Shown: in pieces, positions 29,568 through 38,944 of the stretch
Layout of the letters: the number at the start of each line of letters is the position of its first letter
Position numbering within the stretch: position 1 is the stretch's first letter
Source of the DNA: a virus
Virus record (IMG/VR): IMGVR_UViG_3300046167_000553
Location: 1 to 64,000 of that record
Length of the DNA: 64,000 bases
Reading direction: 5' to 3' (one strand)
Program-made: the position numbers and the translations under genes
Notes under the pieces: generated by a model
The model's input: only the letters and a program-made list of their open reading frames with translations
What the model was told of the DNA's origin: nothing
Databases searched by the model: none

Positions 29568-32500
29568 ATATCTCCAGTGCGTCCTTAGCCATCTGCGCTT
29601 GATCTTTGTCCTTGTACCTTATCCCCATAACTCTCTCTTCGACGGCCTTCATCCTGCTTCTAAATGATCGGTCAAAGGTTCCGTCTTTACCAATATCAAT
29701 TCTAAACTTAGAGTTTGCAGGTAGCGAGCGATTAAATTCAATAGCCTCCTTAATCTCATCTGAGTATCCAACCCCGTCACCCATTCGGTATGCAAGCCAA
29801 GCTCTCTTCAGAATCATTGATCGGTCTTGTGCACGCTCAGTCTCTATGCGTTTCTGATTAGATGTAAACCGCTGAGACTCTGTAACCGATGTAGGCGCAA
29901 AGCCTAAGAATTGCCCAGCCAGTGACAATCCTCCGAAGTCATTAGTAATCATATCCCCGCTTGTGGTTTTCGCACCAGACGATCCATACCTTATAGCTTT
30001 TAAAGGGTTACTAATCGCTGGAGGCAAAAAGCTTTCAGCAGCTCTTGCATAATCGTTTCTCTCCAACGCGCTAAATGCTCTTGGGACTCTACTCACTACT
30101 CCCCATACAGGGCCAAGGGCCAAGGTTGCGTACAGTTCAGAAGGAGTCTGATCGTAGTTACGGTTGCTACGATAGAGCATATCAGTCAGCGAGATTCTGT
30201 CGGCAACGTTTACTCCCGCAAAGGTGTTTACAAGACCAGTCGATAAGCCAACGCCGATTTTCTTACGTAGCATGTTATCAAAATCGTCCTCGTCATCGTC
30301 AGTCAATATCATATCCCACAGAAAAGCAAATATGCCTATCATTGGAATACCTCTAACTCCCGCAAAAGCAACCGACGCAAGATAAACGTTAAATATATGG
30401 TTCCGCGCTGCCTCTCTAGCTTCAGGGGTTTCTCCCCCCAGTGCGGCCTTAAACATTTTAAGCTGTAGGTACATCATGCGCGTACCATAGCTCTTATACA
30501 TAAAGGCCATTGACATTAGCGGTTTTTGTCCGAAGCGCGTGTTAGACAAGGTGGACATTGCACCGTTCACCATCTGACTATCAGTGATGGCTTCTCGTGC
30601 GGCCTTTTCGTAATCTACCTTATCCCCTGCCTTTCTTTGATCCTCCAGCCTCATCCGATAGCTGGCTAAAATCGTAGCTTCTCTTCGCACTCTTTCACTG
30701 CCTTGCATCAGTGAACCCATTAAGTTGTTAAAAAAAGAAAGTATCGGTCTGCTAGTTTCACCCGTCATTTCACCACTGTCTTGTGTCCATGCCGTTTGGT
30801 GAATCTGACCGTAGTTACGCATGGCATCGACAAGCGGCCTTAGCTCTCTTGAGTTTCTATCGTTACCGCTCAAATCCATATTAGCTAAAGAATACCAAGC
30901 TCTTTTTTCGCGAACATCCCTTTTTTCAAGACCGCTTTCTTCAATCTCTTTATCGCTTAGCCCTTTAGTGGTGTAGCTTTCCACCGTCGTTTTCATGGGT
31001 GTACTCATAACATCTTTGACGGCTTTTAAAAGTATCTTGTTGGTATTTACAATACCTCTGTCAAACTTAGCATTTAGATGCGGAGCAATGACCATCGGCA
31101 AAGAAAAGGTATCAATGAGCGCCGAGGATGCGTTTACTCCTAACGTATAGCCATAGGCCACTGTTTTAGCTATGTTCGCTGCGTCTGTAACAGTTCCCGT
31201 AATAGGATTCCGTGCCAGCGCTATACGATTTTTTAATTCTTCACCTATAATCAGCTTTCTTTCGTTTTCTGGGCTGTTGTTTTCGGCTGCAATGATCTTC
31301 ATTTCAGCATCCAACTCAGCCTCAGTTCTAGAAAGCTCATCCCTCATCTTCATGCTATTGATCTTTCTTGCAAGATCAGTCAAAGAAGAGCCATAGACAT
31401 TAACAACGTCATCGTTATATCCAGCTTTGCCTGTACGCTTCTTTAACGCATTCAAGACAGTTCGCTGCGGAGCAGCTTCAATAGCTGTCCTTATCAGTTC
31501 TTCTTTGATCACTTCAATCTCAGGGGTATTACCCAACCTATTGATAAGGGATAAGCTCTTACCTACAAAGCTGTAAGGTATTTTGTCCCCTGTGAGATAG
31601 TCTGTTAGCTTTGTCGGTGTTCTGATCAGAGGAATTTGCTCTGGTTCTAACAGGTTTTCCTTCAAGAATGCGACACGCGAATCTCGTTCGGTTGCATTGG
31701 GGAACATCTCAAAAGCATCCCTAGCTTTACCTTCTGCATCAGTAAATGTGTAAGACAGAAGATATTTACCTCTGCGCTGCAAGGGGAAGTAACCTTCAAG
31801 TGCGTTGTTCTTAAAGTGTTCGTACAGTTCGCTGTATATCTTAGTTCCAGTTTCGGGATCAATAGCCCCAAGTGCTACCTCTAACTGACTAAGCAAATCC
31901 TTGTACATTCGGTCATAGTTAGACCTGACCTTTTTGTATTCAAGCTGCCCTCCGTTGTCCTTCAGGCTATTCCATATCGGCTCTAGCTTTTCGTATGCCG
32001 CCCTCTGCTCACCTCTGTACTCATTCTTAGCTTTTCTGAAATCAATCTGAGCCAAAGTGCCGTCCAGTAAAATCTGCTTTAGGTCGGTTAAAGCTTCGGT
32101 GTTTTTCTGTCCCCACTCTTGCAAGTCCTTAGCTGCCGTTACTGCAATTGCTTGCTGATCGCCATACAAACGACCTTCGTACTCACTGATTGTGTTTTGT
32201 ATGGGAATAGCTGACTTAAATGCATCTTTAGCGGTATCGACAACTAGTGATAGCTGCAAAGAACCTAACATAGAAGGGAGCGCTTTATTGTTAAGTCTTT
32301 TTATCGCTGCCATCCCTTCTTCTTTTGTTGTTGTTACATCTTGATTTATTATCTTAAGCACTCGCTCATTGTCGGTGATCAAGTTATAGACCTTGGAAGT
32401 AGCAGCAGTAGCACTAGGAGCAAGCAACTGTTCCATTGTATCGTTAAGATCACCACGCGTTGCTATGTTTCCGAATAGTCGTTTTATCGCATCTGTCAAG

Positions 32501-35500
32501 CGTTGGAAAATACTTTTTCTTTGGCTATCTCTCGGGAACATAAAGCTGAGTTCCCTACGAAAATTAGAATTACCAAAGTATTCAGCGACAAATTCATGTA
32601 TAGTTGATGTTGCGTAACTAGCAGGAAGTTCAGCCTTGGCTTGTTTGTATAGCTTTGTTATTTTTTTAGTAGTTGGGTTTGCTTTACTCTTAAGTGTTTT
32701 ATGAGTTAAAGCATGAGCGATTTCATGTAAGACGCCGTGATTAGTTATCGGCTCGTCTTCAAGCAGATATACTGTGTTGGTGCTAACCCGATATTGACCC
32801 TTAATTAAAACGCCGTCTTTTTTACCCAAGTCGTCAACAAACTCAATCTTAAGGTCATCCACTAATCCAGAAAACAACTTAGCAATACGTGAAAGTGCGC
32901 CAGTTTCCCGGTTAGACATTATTGTTAACGCTTCTTGCACATCACCACTTCTAAGTGCAGTGGCAGCAGTGCTATCCATAGGCGCGGCTAGTTCTAACAA
33001 ACCCTCATGCGCTAGCATATTGAAATCAGACTCAGACAGACCGAATGCTGCTAGGTCACTTTCGGCATCACTCAATGCGCCGGTTTCTTCAGCGGTAAGG
33101 TCTACGGCATCGTCAATTATCTTCTGCTGTTTCTTGGCGGCTTGGCGCTCTCTTCGGTTTTCTTGAGCTTCTTCAGACTCACTCCTACGCTGCCTTTCTT
33201 CAACCTGCCTCTGCTCCATCGCTTTTCTAGCAGCAACGCGATCATCAAAAGATTGGCGTTGTTCAGCTTGACCCTTGTTGGCCTCTACCAGTACATCAAC
33301 TTCTTTCTGCGCTTTAGCAAGGGCTTTCTTTTGAGACTCAGTGCCGCTCTTTTCTATAAACTTAACAGCAAGTTTGGCGCGTTGTTTTGACGTACCCTCT
33401 AGTTCTTTACTGACTCTTGGGCTACCTTCTTCTTTGATTCTGTTAGCTGTTTCGTTGCTGGTGTACCCAAGCTCAGACGCATCAAACGCCAGTCGCCTAG
33501 CCGCAACATCAGGCTCAAACTTACTATAGTAAGTCTTGATGACGTTCACATCTTTAACAGAACCTTTCTTGCTTGCTTGTACCTGCTTAACGTCCTTGAT
33601 CTTCTTGTCGGCTACAACAGCAGCGACCTTATCTTCAGGATCGACAGGTTTGGCAACTTTTACTTTAGGCTTGGGGGCTAGTGGAGCAGACTTAGTTCTT
33701 TTTCTGCTTCTAGTATCTGGTACGTCACTCCGAGTACTTGCCACGCTAGGCCGTCCAGTTTGTCCAGCGGCGGGGGCAGTTCGCTCTGTAGTAGGTATAG
33801 CTCGTCTTCGTTGCTGTGTGACGCTTCCGCTAGTACCTTTAGCGCCATCTCCATCTGTTCCTGTGTCAAGTTTAACAGGGCTTTCGACATTAGCGGTTTC
33901 CGTTACTTTTTTTTTACTGACAGGAGCTTTAGGTGCAGCAGATTTAGCTGCCTTTGGAGCTTTCTTTTTTGCAGCTATTTGCGCTGCGGCCTTAACCGCT
34001 GCGTCCCGAGCTACTTTTCTATTAGGTACTGCATTTCCGCTCTTATCGACGCCGAACAGTCCTACATTAGAACCGAACTCACTCTTATCGTCAAAGAACT
34101 TTGTAGTTAACAACTTAGTTCTGTTGTTACCGCTCTTGTTCGCAAAGGCTTGTAGTTCTCTTTTTACGAAAGCCTTTTCTATTGGCTTGTTTAAGTCCTT
34201 GCCCTTAACTCTGGCTCGCACGCGCGCATACTTTGGAACGCTAAGCGCATTTAACATCTCATCGTTTACTACAACCGGCGTTGCTGCTGGTGTAGCTTCG
34301 GATTTGGCTTGAGGTACAACAGGAGCTTTAGCTTTTGCGCCCCTAAACTTATCTTGAACGCGTCCCAAAGGCTGACCTTTTTGACTAAGCATTCGCCCTT
34401 GTACTGGGGCTGGGGTCTGATCGGTAGTAACAGGCAACTCGCCTTGAACCGCTTGTGTGGGCAGCTTTGTCTGTGGCTCTGCTTTCGGTGCAGTCACGGC
34501 ATCTAAACGTTCGCTAGGAAATAAATCACCCTGTCCATCTGAGTCTTTAAGTAGTTCTGATAAAAGGGCAATTTGCTCTGTAGGCTCTTTTACGTTTTCT
34601 ATCTGAGCGAGGGCTGCGTCTAGAGTAGAATCATCAACAGGACGCTGAGGCATGTTCATTTGAGCGGGTCTGTCTTTTCTAGGTTCGTTCAACTCCAAAG
34701 AGTCAAGTCTGTCTAGTAGACTATCAAGATCGTCTATCTCAGCAGGGCGCTGAGGCATGTTCATTTGTGAAGGTCGGGCTGATCTAGGCTCGTTTAACTC
34801 TAAAGAGTCAAGTCTGTCTAGTAGGCTATCAAGATCGTCTATCTCAACAGGGCGCTGAGGCATGTTCATTTGTGAAGGTCTAGCTCGCCCTTCGGTTAAA
34901 GGGGGCGGGGTCATATCGCTCATAGGATCAAAAGCTGATGGCTGCAAAGGAGCGTCATCCATTGGAGCGTCAGACAACTCCGATTCTATATCAGGAGCGT
35001 CTTCAGACGACGAGACTCTTCCTCTTGAGGGAATCAGTACACTTACGATAGCACCTACAGCCGCGCCAATACCGCCCGACTCTAAAACGCCCTCCATCAG
35101 CGATTCTAATTCAGGATTGTAAATTTTACGCTCGGTTACGTTTTGCAGGTACTCGTAAACAGCTTCTTGTGCACCTTCGTAAGAACCGCCTCGGATAGCT
35201 TTGACTGCTTTACCTTTAATGCCGTTAGGTAATGCCTGTGTAAGTTTAAGTATCCTATTAATAGGAAGGGCTTGCGTAGCACCAATAAGGCTACCACTCA
35301 TAGCAGCTTGATTTCGTTGTTCCTCTGTAGCGCCAGCGGCTCTAGCTCTCTCCGATGCATCACCTGTACCGGCGGCGGCACCCAAACCTGCTGCTCCCGC
35401 AAAACCCGCTACGGGGCCACCTACCATACCGGCAGCTAAATACGGGCCAATTGAACCTAGACCTTCAACAACTTTAGTTAAAGTATCATCTTCAAGTCCC

Positions 35501-35814
35501 GGCTCTCGCTCTGGTCTTAGAGTTTCTGCTGAACTCCTAATGAAATCTCTGGCCTTGTCTTCATATTCTTCTGGCAGCAGAGTCGCTAGACCCAAAGCAC
35601 CAAGCTCACCAGTGTTTACTGCCCCGCGACCTAACGCGGGAAAAAAGTCACCAGCCCGTTCGCCAAGCGTAACCTCTTCAGCATCTCTGATTCTTGCTCT
35701 TTCTTTTATGTCTTTTTGACGAACTAATGAAGCAAGCTCTCTGCGACCAATACCCGATGGCCCTTCAACTTCAACAACTTGTCCATTCTGCTTAGTGACT
35801 TCATAGATTGGCAT
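29566..35814 (-). CDS. Giant internal virion protein with metalloprotease motif
   Basis: 2082 residues. The N-terminus (PIYEVTKQNGQVVEVEGPSG) is followed by Gly/Ala-rich membrane-active segments (GPYLAAGMVGGPVAGFAGAA, about 130-180). Then come three 35-residue repeats and a long Pro/Ala/Lys linker (about 430-720). A zincin signature HEIAHALTH starts at residue 1030, with EFVAEYF about 35 residues on. The remainder is helical, with RSNRNYDQTPSELYATLALG near the end. Giant proteins of this plan in marine podoviruses are ejected with the DNA and help cross the envelope; the protease may cut peptidoglycan or other virion proteins. It is the last late gene. Confidence 0.75.
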   Translation of the reverse strand: MPIYEVTKQNGQVVEVEGPSGIGRRELASLVRQKDIKERARIRDAEEVTLGERAGDFFPALGRGAVNTGELGALGLATLLPEEYEDKARDFIRSSAETLRPEREPGLEDDTLTKVVEGLGSIGPYLAAGMVGGPVAGFAGAAGLGAAAGTGDASERARAAGATEEQRNQAAMSGSLIGATQALPINRILKLTQALPNGIKGKAVKAIRGGSYEGAQEAVYEYLQNVTERKIYNPELESLMEGVLESGGIGAAVGAIVSVLIPSRGRVSSSEDAPDIESELSDAPMDDAPLQPSAFDPMSDMTPPPLTEGRARPSQMNMPQRPVEIDDLDSLLDRLDSLELNEPRSARPSQMNMPQRPAEIDDLDSLLDRLDSLELNEPRKDRPAQMNMPQRPVDDSTLDAALAQIENVKEPTEQIALLSELLKDSDGQGDLFPSERLDAVTAPKAEPQTKLPTQAVQGELPVTTDQTPAPVQGRMLSQKGQPLGRVQDKFRGAKAKAPVVPQAKSEATPAATPVVVNDEMLNALSVPKYARVRARVKGKDLNKPIEKAFVKRELQAFANKSGNNRTKLLTTKFFDDKSEFGSNVGLFGVDKSGNAVPNRKVARDAAVKAAAQIAAKKKAPKAAKSAAPKAPVSKKKVTETANVESPVKLDTGTDGDGAKGTSGSVTQQRRRAIPTTERTAPAAGQTGRPSVASTRSDVPDTRSRKRTKSAPLAPKPKVKVAKPVDPEDKVAAVVADKKIKDVKQVQASKKGSVKDVNVIKTYYSKFEPDVAARRLAFDASELGYTSNETANRIKEEGSPRVSKELEGTSKQRAKLAVKFIEKSGTESQKKALAKAQKEVDVLVEANKGQAEQRQSFDDRVAARKAMEQRQVEERQRRSESEEAQENRRERQAAKKQQKIIDDAVDLTAEETGALSDAESDLAAFGLSESDFNMLAHEGLLELAAPMDSTAATALRSGDVQEALTIMSNRETGALSRIAKLFSGLVDDLKIEFVDDLGKKDGVLIKGQYRVSTNTVYLLEDEPITNHGVLHEIAHALTHKTLKSKANPTTKKITKLYKQAKAELPASYATSTIHEFVAEYFGNSNFRRELSFMFPRDSQRKSIFQRLTDAIKRLFGNIATRGDLNDTMEQLLAPSATAATSKVYNLITDNERVLKIINQDVTTTKEEGMAAIKRLNNKALPSMLGSLQLSLVVDTAKDAFKSAIPIQNTISEYEGRLYGDQQAIAVTAAKDLQEWGQKNTEALTDLKQILLDGTLAQIDFRKAKNEYRGEQRAAYEKLEPIWNSLKDNGGQLEYKKVRSNYDRMYKDLLSQLEVALGAIDPETGTKIYSELYEHFKNNALEGYFPLQRRGKYLLSYTFTDAEGKARDAFEMFPNATERDSRVAFLKENLLEPEQIPLIRTPTKLTDYLTGDKIPYSFVGKSLSLINRLGNTPEIEVIKEELIRTAIEAAPQRTVLNALKKRTGKAGYNDDVVNVYGSSLTDLARKINSMKMRDELSRTEAELDAEMKIIAAENNSPENERKLIIGEELKNRIALARNPITGTVTDAANIAKTVAYGYTLGVNASSALIDTFSLPMVIAPHLNAKFDRGIVNTNKILLKAVKDVMSTPMKTTVESYTTKGLSDKEIEESGLEKRDVREKRAWYSLANMDLSGNDRNSRELRPLVDAMRNYGQIHQTAWTQDSGEMTGETSRPILSFFNNLMGSLMQGSERVRREATILASYRMRLEDQRKAGDKVDYEKAAREAITDSQMVNGAMSTLSNTRFGQKPLMSMAFMYKSYGTRMMYLQLKMFKAALGGETPEAREAARNHIFNVYLASVAFAGVRGIPMIGIFAFLWDMILTDDDEDDFDNMLRKKIGVGLSTGLVNTFAGVNVADRISLTDMLYRSNRNYDQTPSELYATLALGPVWGVVSRVPRAFSALERNDYARAAESFLPPAISNPLKAIRYGSSGAKTTSGDMITNDFGGLSLAGQFLGFAPTSVTESQRFTSNQKRIETERAQDRSMILKRAWLAYRMGDGVGYSDEIKEAIEFNRSLPANSKFRIDIGKDGTFDRSFRSRMKAVEERVMGIRYKDKDQAQMAKDALEI
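33678..33890 (-). CDS. Possible overprinted gene inside the giant virion protein, 70 aa
   Basis: A 70-residue frame on the same strand as the giant gene but in another frame. Its product (MSKALLNLTQEQMEMALKVL ..., ending WQVLGVTYQILEAEKELSLL plus His) reads like a real folded helical protein, with LPPPLDKL in the middle; I recall similar small proteins in marine phages. The host gene at this place encodes a disordered Thr/Arg/Pro/Ala linker, which would leave the second frame free to evolve. The ribosome site is weak (ACGGAAACCGCTA before ATG). Confidence 0.4.
   Translation of the reverse strand: MSKALLNLTQEQMEMALKVLAEASHSNEDELYLLQSELPPPLDKLDGLAWQVLGVTYQILEAEKELSLLH
34628..34880 (-). repeat. 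Three 105-bp tandem repeats in the giant virion gene
   Basis: Units start with a segment encoding QMNMPQRP and recur at 105-base steps (matching points at 34644, 34749, 34854). Each encodes about 35 residues ending LDSLLDRLDSLELNEPR. The near identity of the DNA suggests recent expansion. In protein they would be short amphipathic helices in a linker. Confidence 0.85.
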
Positions 35815-35832
35815 TGTATTATTTACCTAAGC

Positions 35833-37575
35833 TTATTTGACAGTTACTTGTGCTATACCTTGACCGCTTAGCGCGTCATTCTCTTCGTAATACGCTGCCC
35901 AGTAAGGCGAAGATTGTTCTAACGCAGCGCGAACTAGCTCTTGTTGCATTTCTGGAGACTGCTCTGCGTAACCCTCACTCATCATTAAGGTCTGCTGTGC
36001 AAACTCTCGTGCTTCTCTGAAAGCTTCCTCTCTTTCAATTCTTCCTTTTTGAGCGTCTAGCGCAAGCTGTTTCATTTGTATATCTAACGCAGCTCTGGCG
36101 TCTCTTTGTTTTATTATCTGTGCTGATTCTTCTAGGTCTAACTTTCGATTCTCTCTCGCAACTGCGCTATCGTACTTGTCTTTGTCTTGAAGTGCAGCGC
36201 TTCCCGCCGTCATAATTCTTCCAAAGTTGCGGTTGTTACTATTAACAGCACCTCTTGCAAAAGTCTTGAACTCGTCAGAACGTAACCCTTCTAAGAATTT
36301 TGCAATACCGGTCTTAGGGGCAGGGGTAGTTGCTGATGTTGCTATGCCTTCTTTAGCTGCGGTCTTAGGGTCTAACGTGGTGTCTTGACCGCTAATTGCA
36401 TCTAAGCTGTCAAATGGCGTACCCCTAACAACATCTCTACCAAAGTCAGTACCCATAAGATCAAGAAGCTCTTGGTCTTCCTTCGGCAAATCCTTTTCAA
36501 CGGCAGGGCCGGTAGTAGTGTCAGCGCTTTCTTGGCTAACCTGTTTGGTTTCACCTTCTTCAGAACTCGTTTCTCTTTCGACACCGTTCAAATCCATCAT
36601 GCGAGCGCCAACGTCTTCAAGATCAATGTCACCTAAGAAGTCAAGAGCGGAACTCCCTGCACTTGCTATATCTTTAAACACATTGTCAGAACCTTCAGGC
36701 CCGCCAGCAGTCATATATTGCAGCGCCTTGAGTACGGCGTCTTCATCTGAGGTTTTACTATCCTCTTCTTTTCTTTCCGCTATCTTATCTCTACCGCTCA
36801 GTAATTCGTCTTCTGTGGGTGACGTTAGAAGCTCATCTTTCAAAACACCAGTTTGTTCGTCATCAGGCGTTAGAATAGCCATAAGCTCTGCAACGATAGC
36901 TGGCTCCAAGTCGCCAATTCTTTCTAAAAGAACATCGCCGTCTTGCTCGTCACGAAGGCTAGGCGCGAAGTAGTACTCGTCATCTTGAGAAAGTGGGTCG
37001 CCAGAATTAGTTATAATTTCGGAAAGAGGGTCATCTGCTCTGTAAGGGGTTATCTTCTGTTCTTCGTCAACGTCACCACCTACTTTAAAGTTAACAATAC
37101 CACCACTTGCCATGCCCATAGGACGCGTAGGTAATCCTGCAACACCGCCCATTGGATTAGGACGTTGGCCTTGTGCACCAGCTATGCCTTGAGGTGCGCC
37201 TTGCATGGGAGGACGAGGACGAGCGCCAGCAATACCAGCGGGAGGCATACCGCCCATAGGAGGCCGACCACCCATAGCGGGATTAGGCATACCACCCATA
37301 GGGGGGCGAGGAACAGACATACCCATTTGTTGAGCAACTTCTTGCTGAGTCCTCTGTTGAATCTCTTTCTCACGTTGCCCCTTTATGGTGTCAGTGGGAA
37401 TGTTACCTGCGGCAGCGGCTTGCATTTGCTTAGCAACCGCATTTTTATCCGATTGTAGTTTTTGCAAAGTAAGAAGATCAAGCAAATCTTTACTGTAGCT
37501 GTAACGCTGTGCAAGCTTAGCGGGGTTTCCAGAAAACGCTCTAACCCTGTCGTTAATTTGCTGGTCGATGCTCAT
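35833..37575 (-). CDS. Virion protein, possible ejection protein, 580 aa
   Basis: 580 residues. The N-terminus is helical (NPAKLAQRYSYSKDLLDLLT), then a Met/Pro/Gly-rich stretch (about 90-150) with repeats of PPMGGMP and IAGA, then RPMGMASGGIVNFKVGG, a short motif seen in many marine phage structural proteins. An acidic, probably disordered middle leads to a C-terminal coiled coil (REEAFREAREFAQQTLMMSE). Located between the giant protein and the repeat protein, all in one transcript. A DNA-ejection or internal-core role is inferred from neighbours. Confidence 0.6.
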   Translation of the reverse strand: MSIDQQINDRVRAFSGNPAKLAQRYSYSKDLLDLLTLQKLQSDKNAVAKQMQAAAAGNIPTDTIKGQREKEIQQRTQQEVAQQMGMSVPRPPMGGMPNPAMGGRPPMGGMPPAGIAGARPRPPMQGAPQGIAGAQGQRPNPMGGVAGLPTRPMGMASGGIVNFKVGGDVDEEQKITPYRADDPLSEIITNSGDPLSQDDEYYFAPSLRDEQDGDVLLERIGDLEPAIVAELMAILTPDDEQTGVLKDELLTSPTEDELLSGRDKIAERKEEDSKTSDEDAVLKALQYMTAGGPEGSDNVFKDIASAGSSALDFLGDIDLEDVGARMMDLNGVERETSSEEGETKQVSQESADTTTGPAVEKDLPKEDQELLDLMGTDFGRDVVRGTPFDSLDAISGQDTTLDPKTAAKEGIATSATTPAPKTGIAKFLEGLRSDEFKTFARGAVNSNNRNFGRIMTAGSAALQDKDKYDSAVARENRKLDLEESAQIIKQRDARAALDIQMKQLALDAQKGRIEREEAFREAREFAQQTLMMSEGYAEQSPEMQQELVRAALEQSSPYWAAYYEENDALSGQGIAQVTVK

Positions 37576-37585
37576 TTATTAATCC

Positions 37586-38932
37586 TCAATCTGGAAACAG
37601 TATGTCTAAAATATCGCCTACGCCCGAAGCCCCGCCAAGTATTTCTTGTAGGAGGTTAATATCACCATACTCGTTTTGCCTAGCCGTAATGGGCAGACCT
37701 TGCAATAAAGACTGTTGAAACAGTAATTGCTCGTAAGGGAAGTCGCGCTCTTGCTGGAACTGAGCGTAATCGGCAGAAAGGGCTTCCTGCTGCATATCTC
37801 TTTCTGTACTACCTAGCATGGCTTGCTGATTAATCAAGTCACTTTGGGCAGCTAAGTTACGAAGTCCTGCTGTACCTGCTTTATCATAAGCACCTAACTG
37901 AGAAGTCAAAGCATCTAGTCCAAACGCAGACTCGTATTGTCGATCTTTCTGACTCAGTTGATCTGCGGTCACACCGTACTTAGCTGCTAAGTCGCGATCT
38001 TTCAAGCCCATCTCATCGGCAGCTAAGCCATACTTAGCGGCTAAATCACGATCTTTCAAGCCCATCTCATCGGCAGACAGGCCGTACTTAGCGGCTAAGT
38101 CGCGATCTTTCATGCTCATTTCGTCAGCGGCCAAGCCAAACTTAGCACGCTGCGCTGCCGATTCAAGACCTTGTTGCCCTGCTACTTGCATAGAGCGGTC
38201 TTGTGCAATTTGAGCTTGTAGGTCGCGACCTTGATCTGCACCGAAAGCACTCAAGGCTTTATCGTAGGCAGTGTTGTAGCCTTGTGTCAGCATTTGGTTT
38301 TGCTTATCCATTAGGTTTCGGTTTAGTTCCGAATCCATAATAGCTTGGCGTGATCCACCGAAAGCACCGGCTTGTGTCAATCTACTGGCATCACCTAACC
38401 TAGATACCTCTGCCTGTCGCCTAGACTCATCCAACATTGGATTAAGTGCGCTCTGAACATAAGGGTTCATGTATTGCTGAGCGTAGTCTTGGTTAAATGC
38501 GTCGGTGCTAATATTACCGGCTTGGTACATACCATCAGGTACTTCATACTGACTTTGATAGCCGCCATCTTGCGCTTGATACTGACTGCTGTATGGGGTA
38601 TTGGCTTGCTGAAACTGACTGCCGTACGTACCTTGACCTTGGAACTGACTGGCATAGTCCTGAGCATCGTAATCCATCGCACCCATCTGATTGGCAACGT
38701 TGGTCATCGAATCAGCGCCATACATTGCAGCGTCAGGAACGGCCAAACCCGCAATGCCAGAAAAGGCATCTTGCAGGTTTTGATTCATTTCAGGAGTAAG
38801 TTGACCGCCGTAGGACTGATAGGGTGTTTCTGATAAACCCCATCCTTTTCCAAGCATATCAGCAATATACGGGCCAATCCATTCAGCTAACGTAGATTGT
38901 GTGCCAACGAGAGGGGCATCGCCTTCTGCCAT
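37586..38932 (-). CDS. Tail or ejection protein with 18-residue repeats, 448 aa
   Basis: 448 residues. STLAEWIGPYIADMLGKGWG at the start, a Gln/Tyr-rich region (about 75-140), then QYMNPYVQSALNPMLDESRR and TQAGAFGGSRQAIMDSELNR, a pattern familiar from marine phage virion proteins. Next come tandem copies of DRDLAAKYGLSADEMGLK (about 270-330). The end is QEILGGASGVGDILDILFPD. The repeats predict a regular helical rod. It probably belongs to the internal core or tail tube; no enzyme motif. Confidence 0.6.
   Translation of the reverse strand: MAEGDAPLVGTQSTLAEWIGPYIADMLGKGWGLSETPYQSYGGQLTPEMNQNLQDAFSGIAGLAVPDAAMYGADSMTNVANQMGAMDYDAQDYASQFQGQGTYGSQFQQANTPYSSQYQAQDGGYQSQYEVPDGMYQAGNISTDAFNQDYAQQYMNPYVQSALNPMLDESRRQAEVSRLGDASRLTQAGAFGGSRQAIMDSELNRNLMDKQNQMLTQGYNTAYDKALSAFGADQGRDLQAQIAQDRSMQVAGQQGLESAAQRAKFGLAADEMSMKDRDLAAKYGLSADEMGLKDRDLAAKYGLAADEMGLKDRDLAAKYGVTADQLSQKDRQYESAFGLDALTSQLGAYDKAGTAGLRNLAAQSDLINQQAMLGSTERDMQQEALSADYAQFQQERDFPYEQLLFQQSLLQGLPITARQNEYGDINLLQEILGGASGVGDILDILFPD
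37980..38147 (-). repeat. 54-bp tandem repeats (18 residues each)
   Basis: Matching points at 37987, 38041 and 38095 are exactly 54 bases apart; each unit encodes DRDLAAKYGLSADEMGLK or a close variant. A fourth, diverged unit lies at each end. The regular heptad-like content suggests a helical rod whose length changes by unit gain or loss. Confidence 0.85.
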
Positions 38933-38944
38933 AATGATTTACCT

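Noticed and set aside
33536-34312. A 258-residue plus-strand frame opposite the giant virion gene
   Set aside because: Antisense shadow of an Ala/Lys/Pro-rich linker; Leu/Ala/Thr/Ser-rich with no motif.
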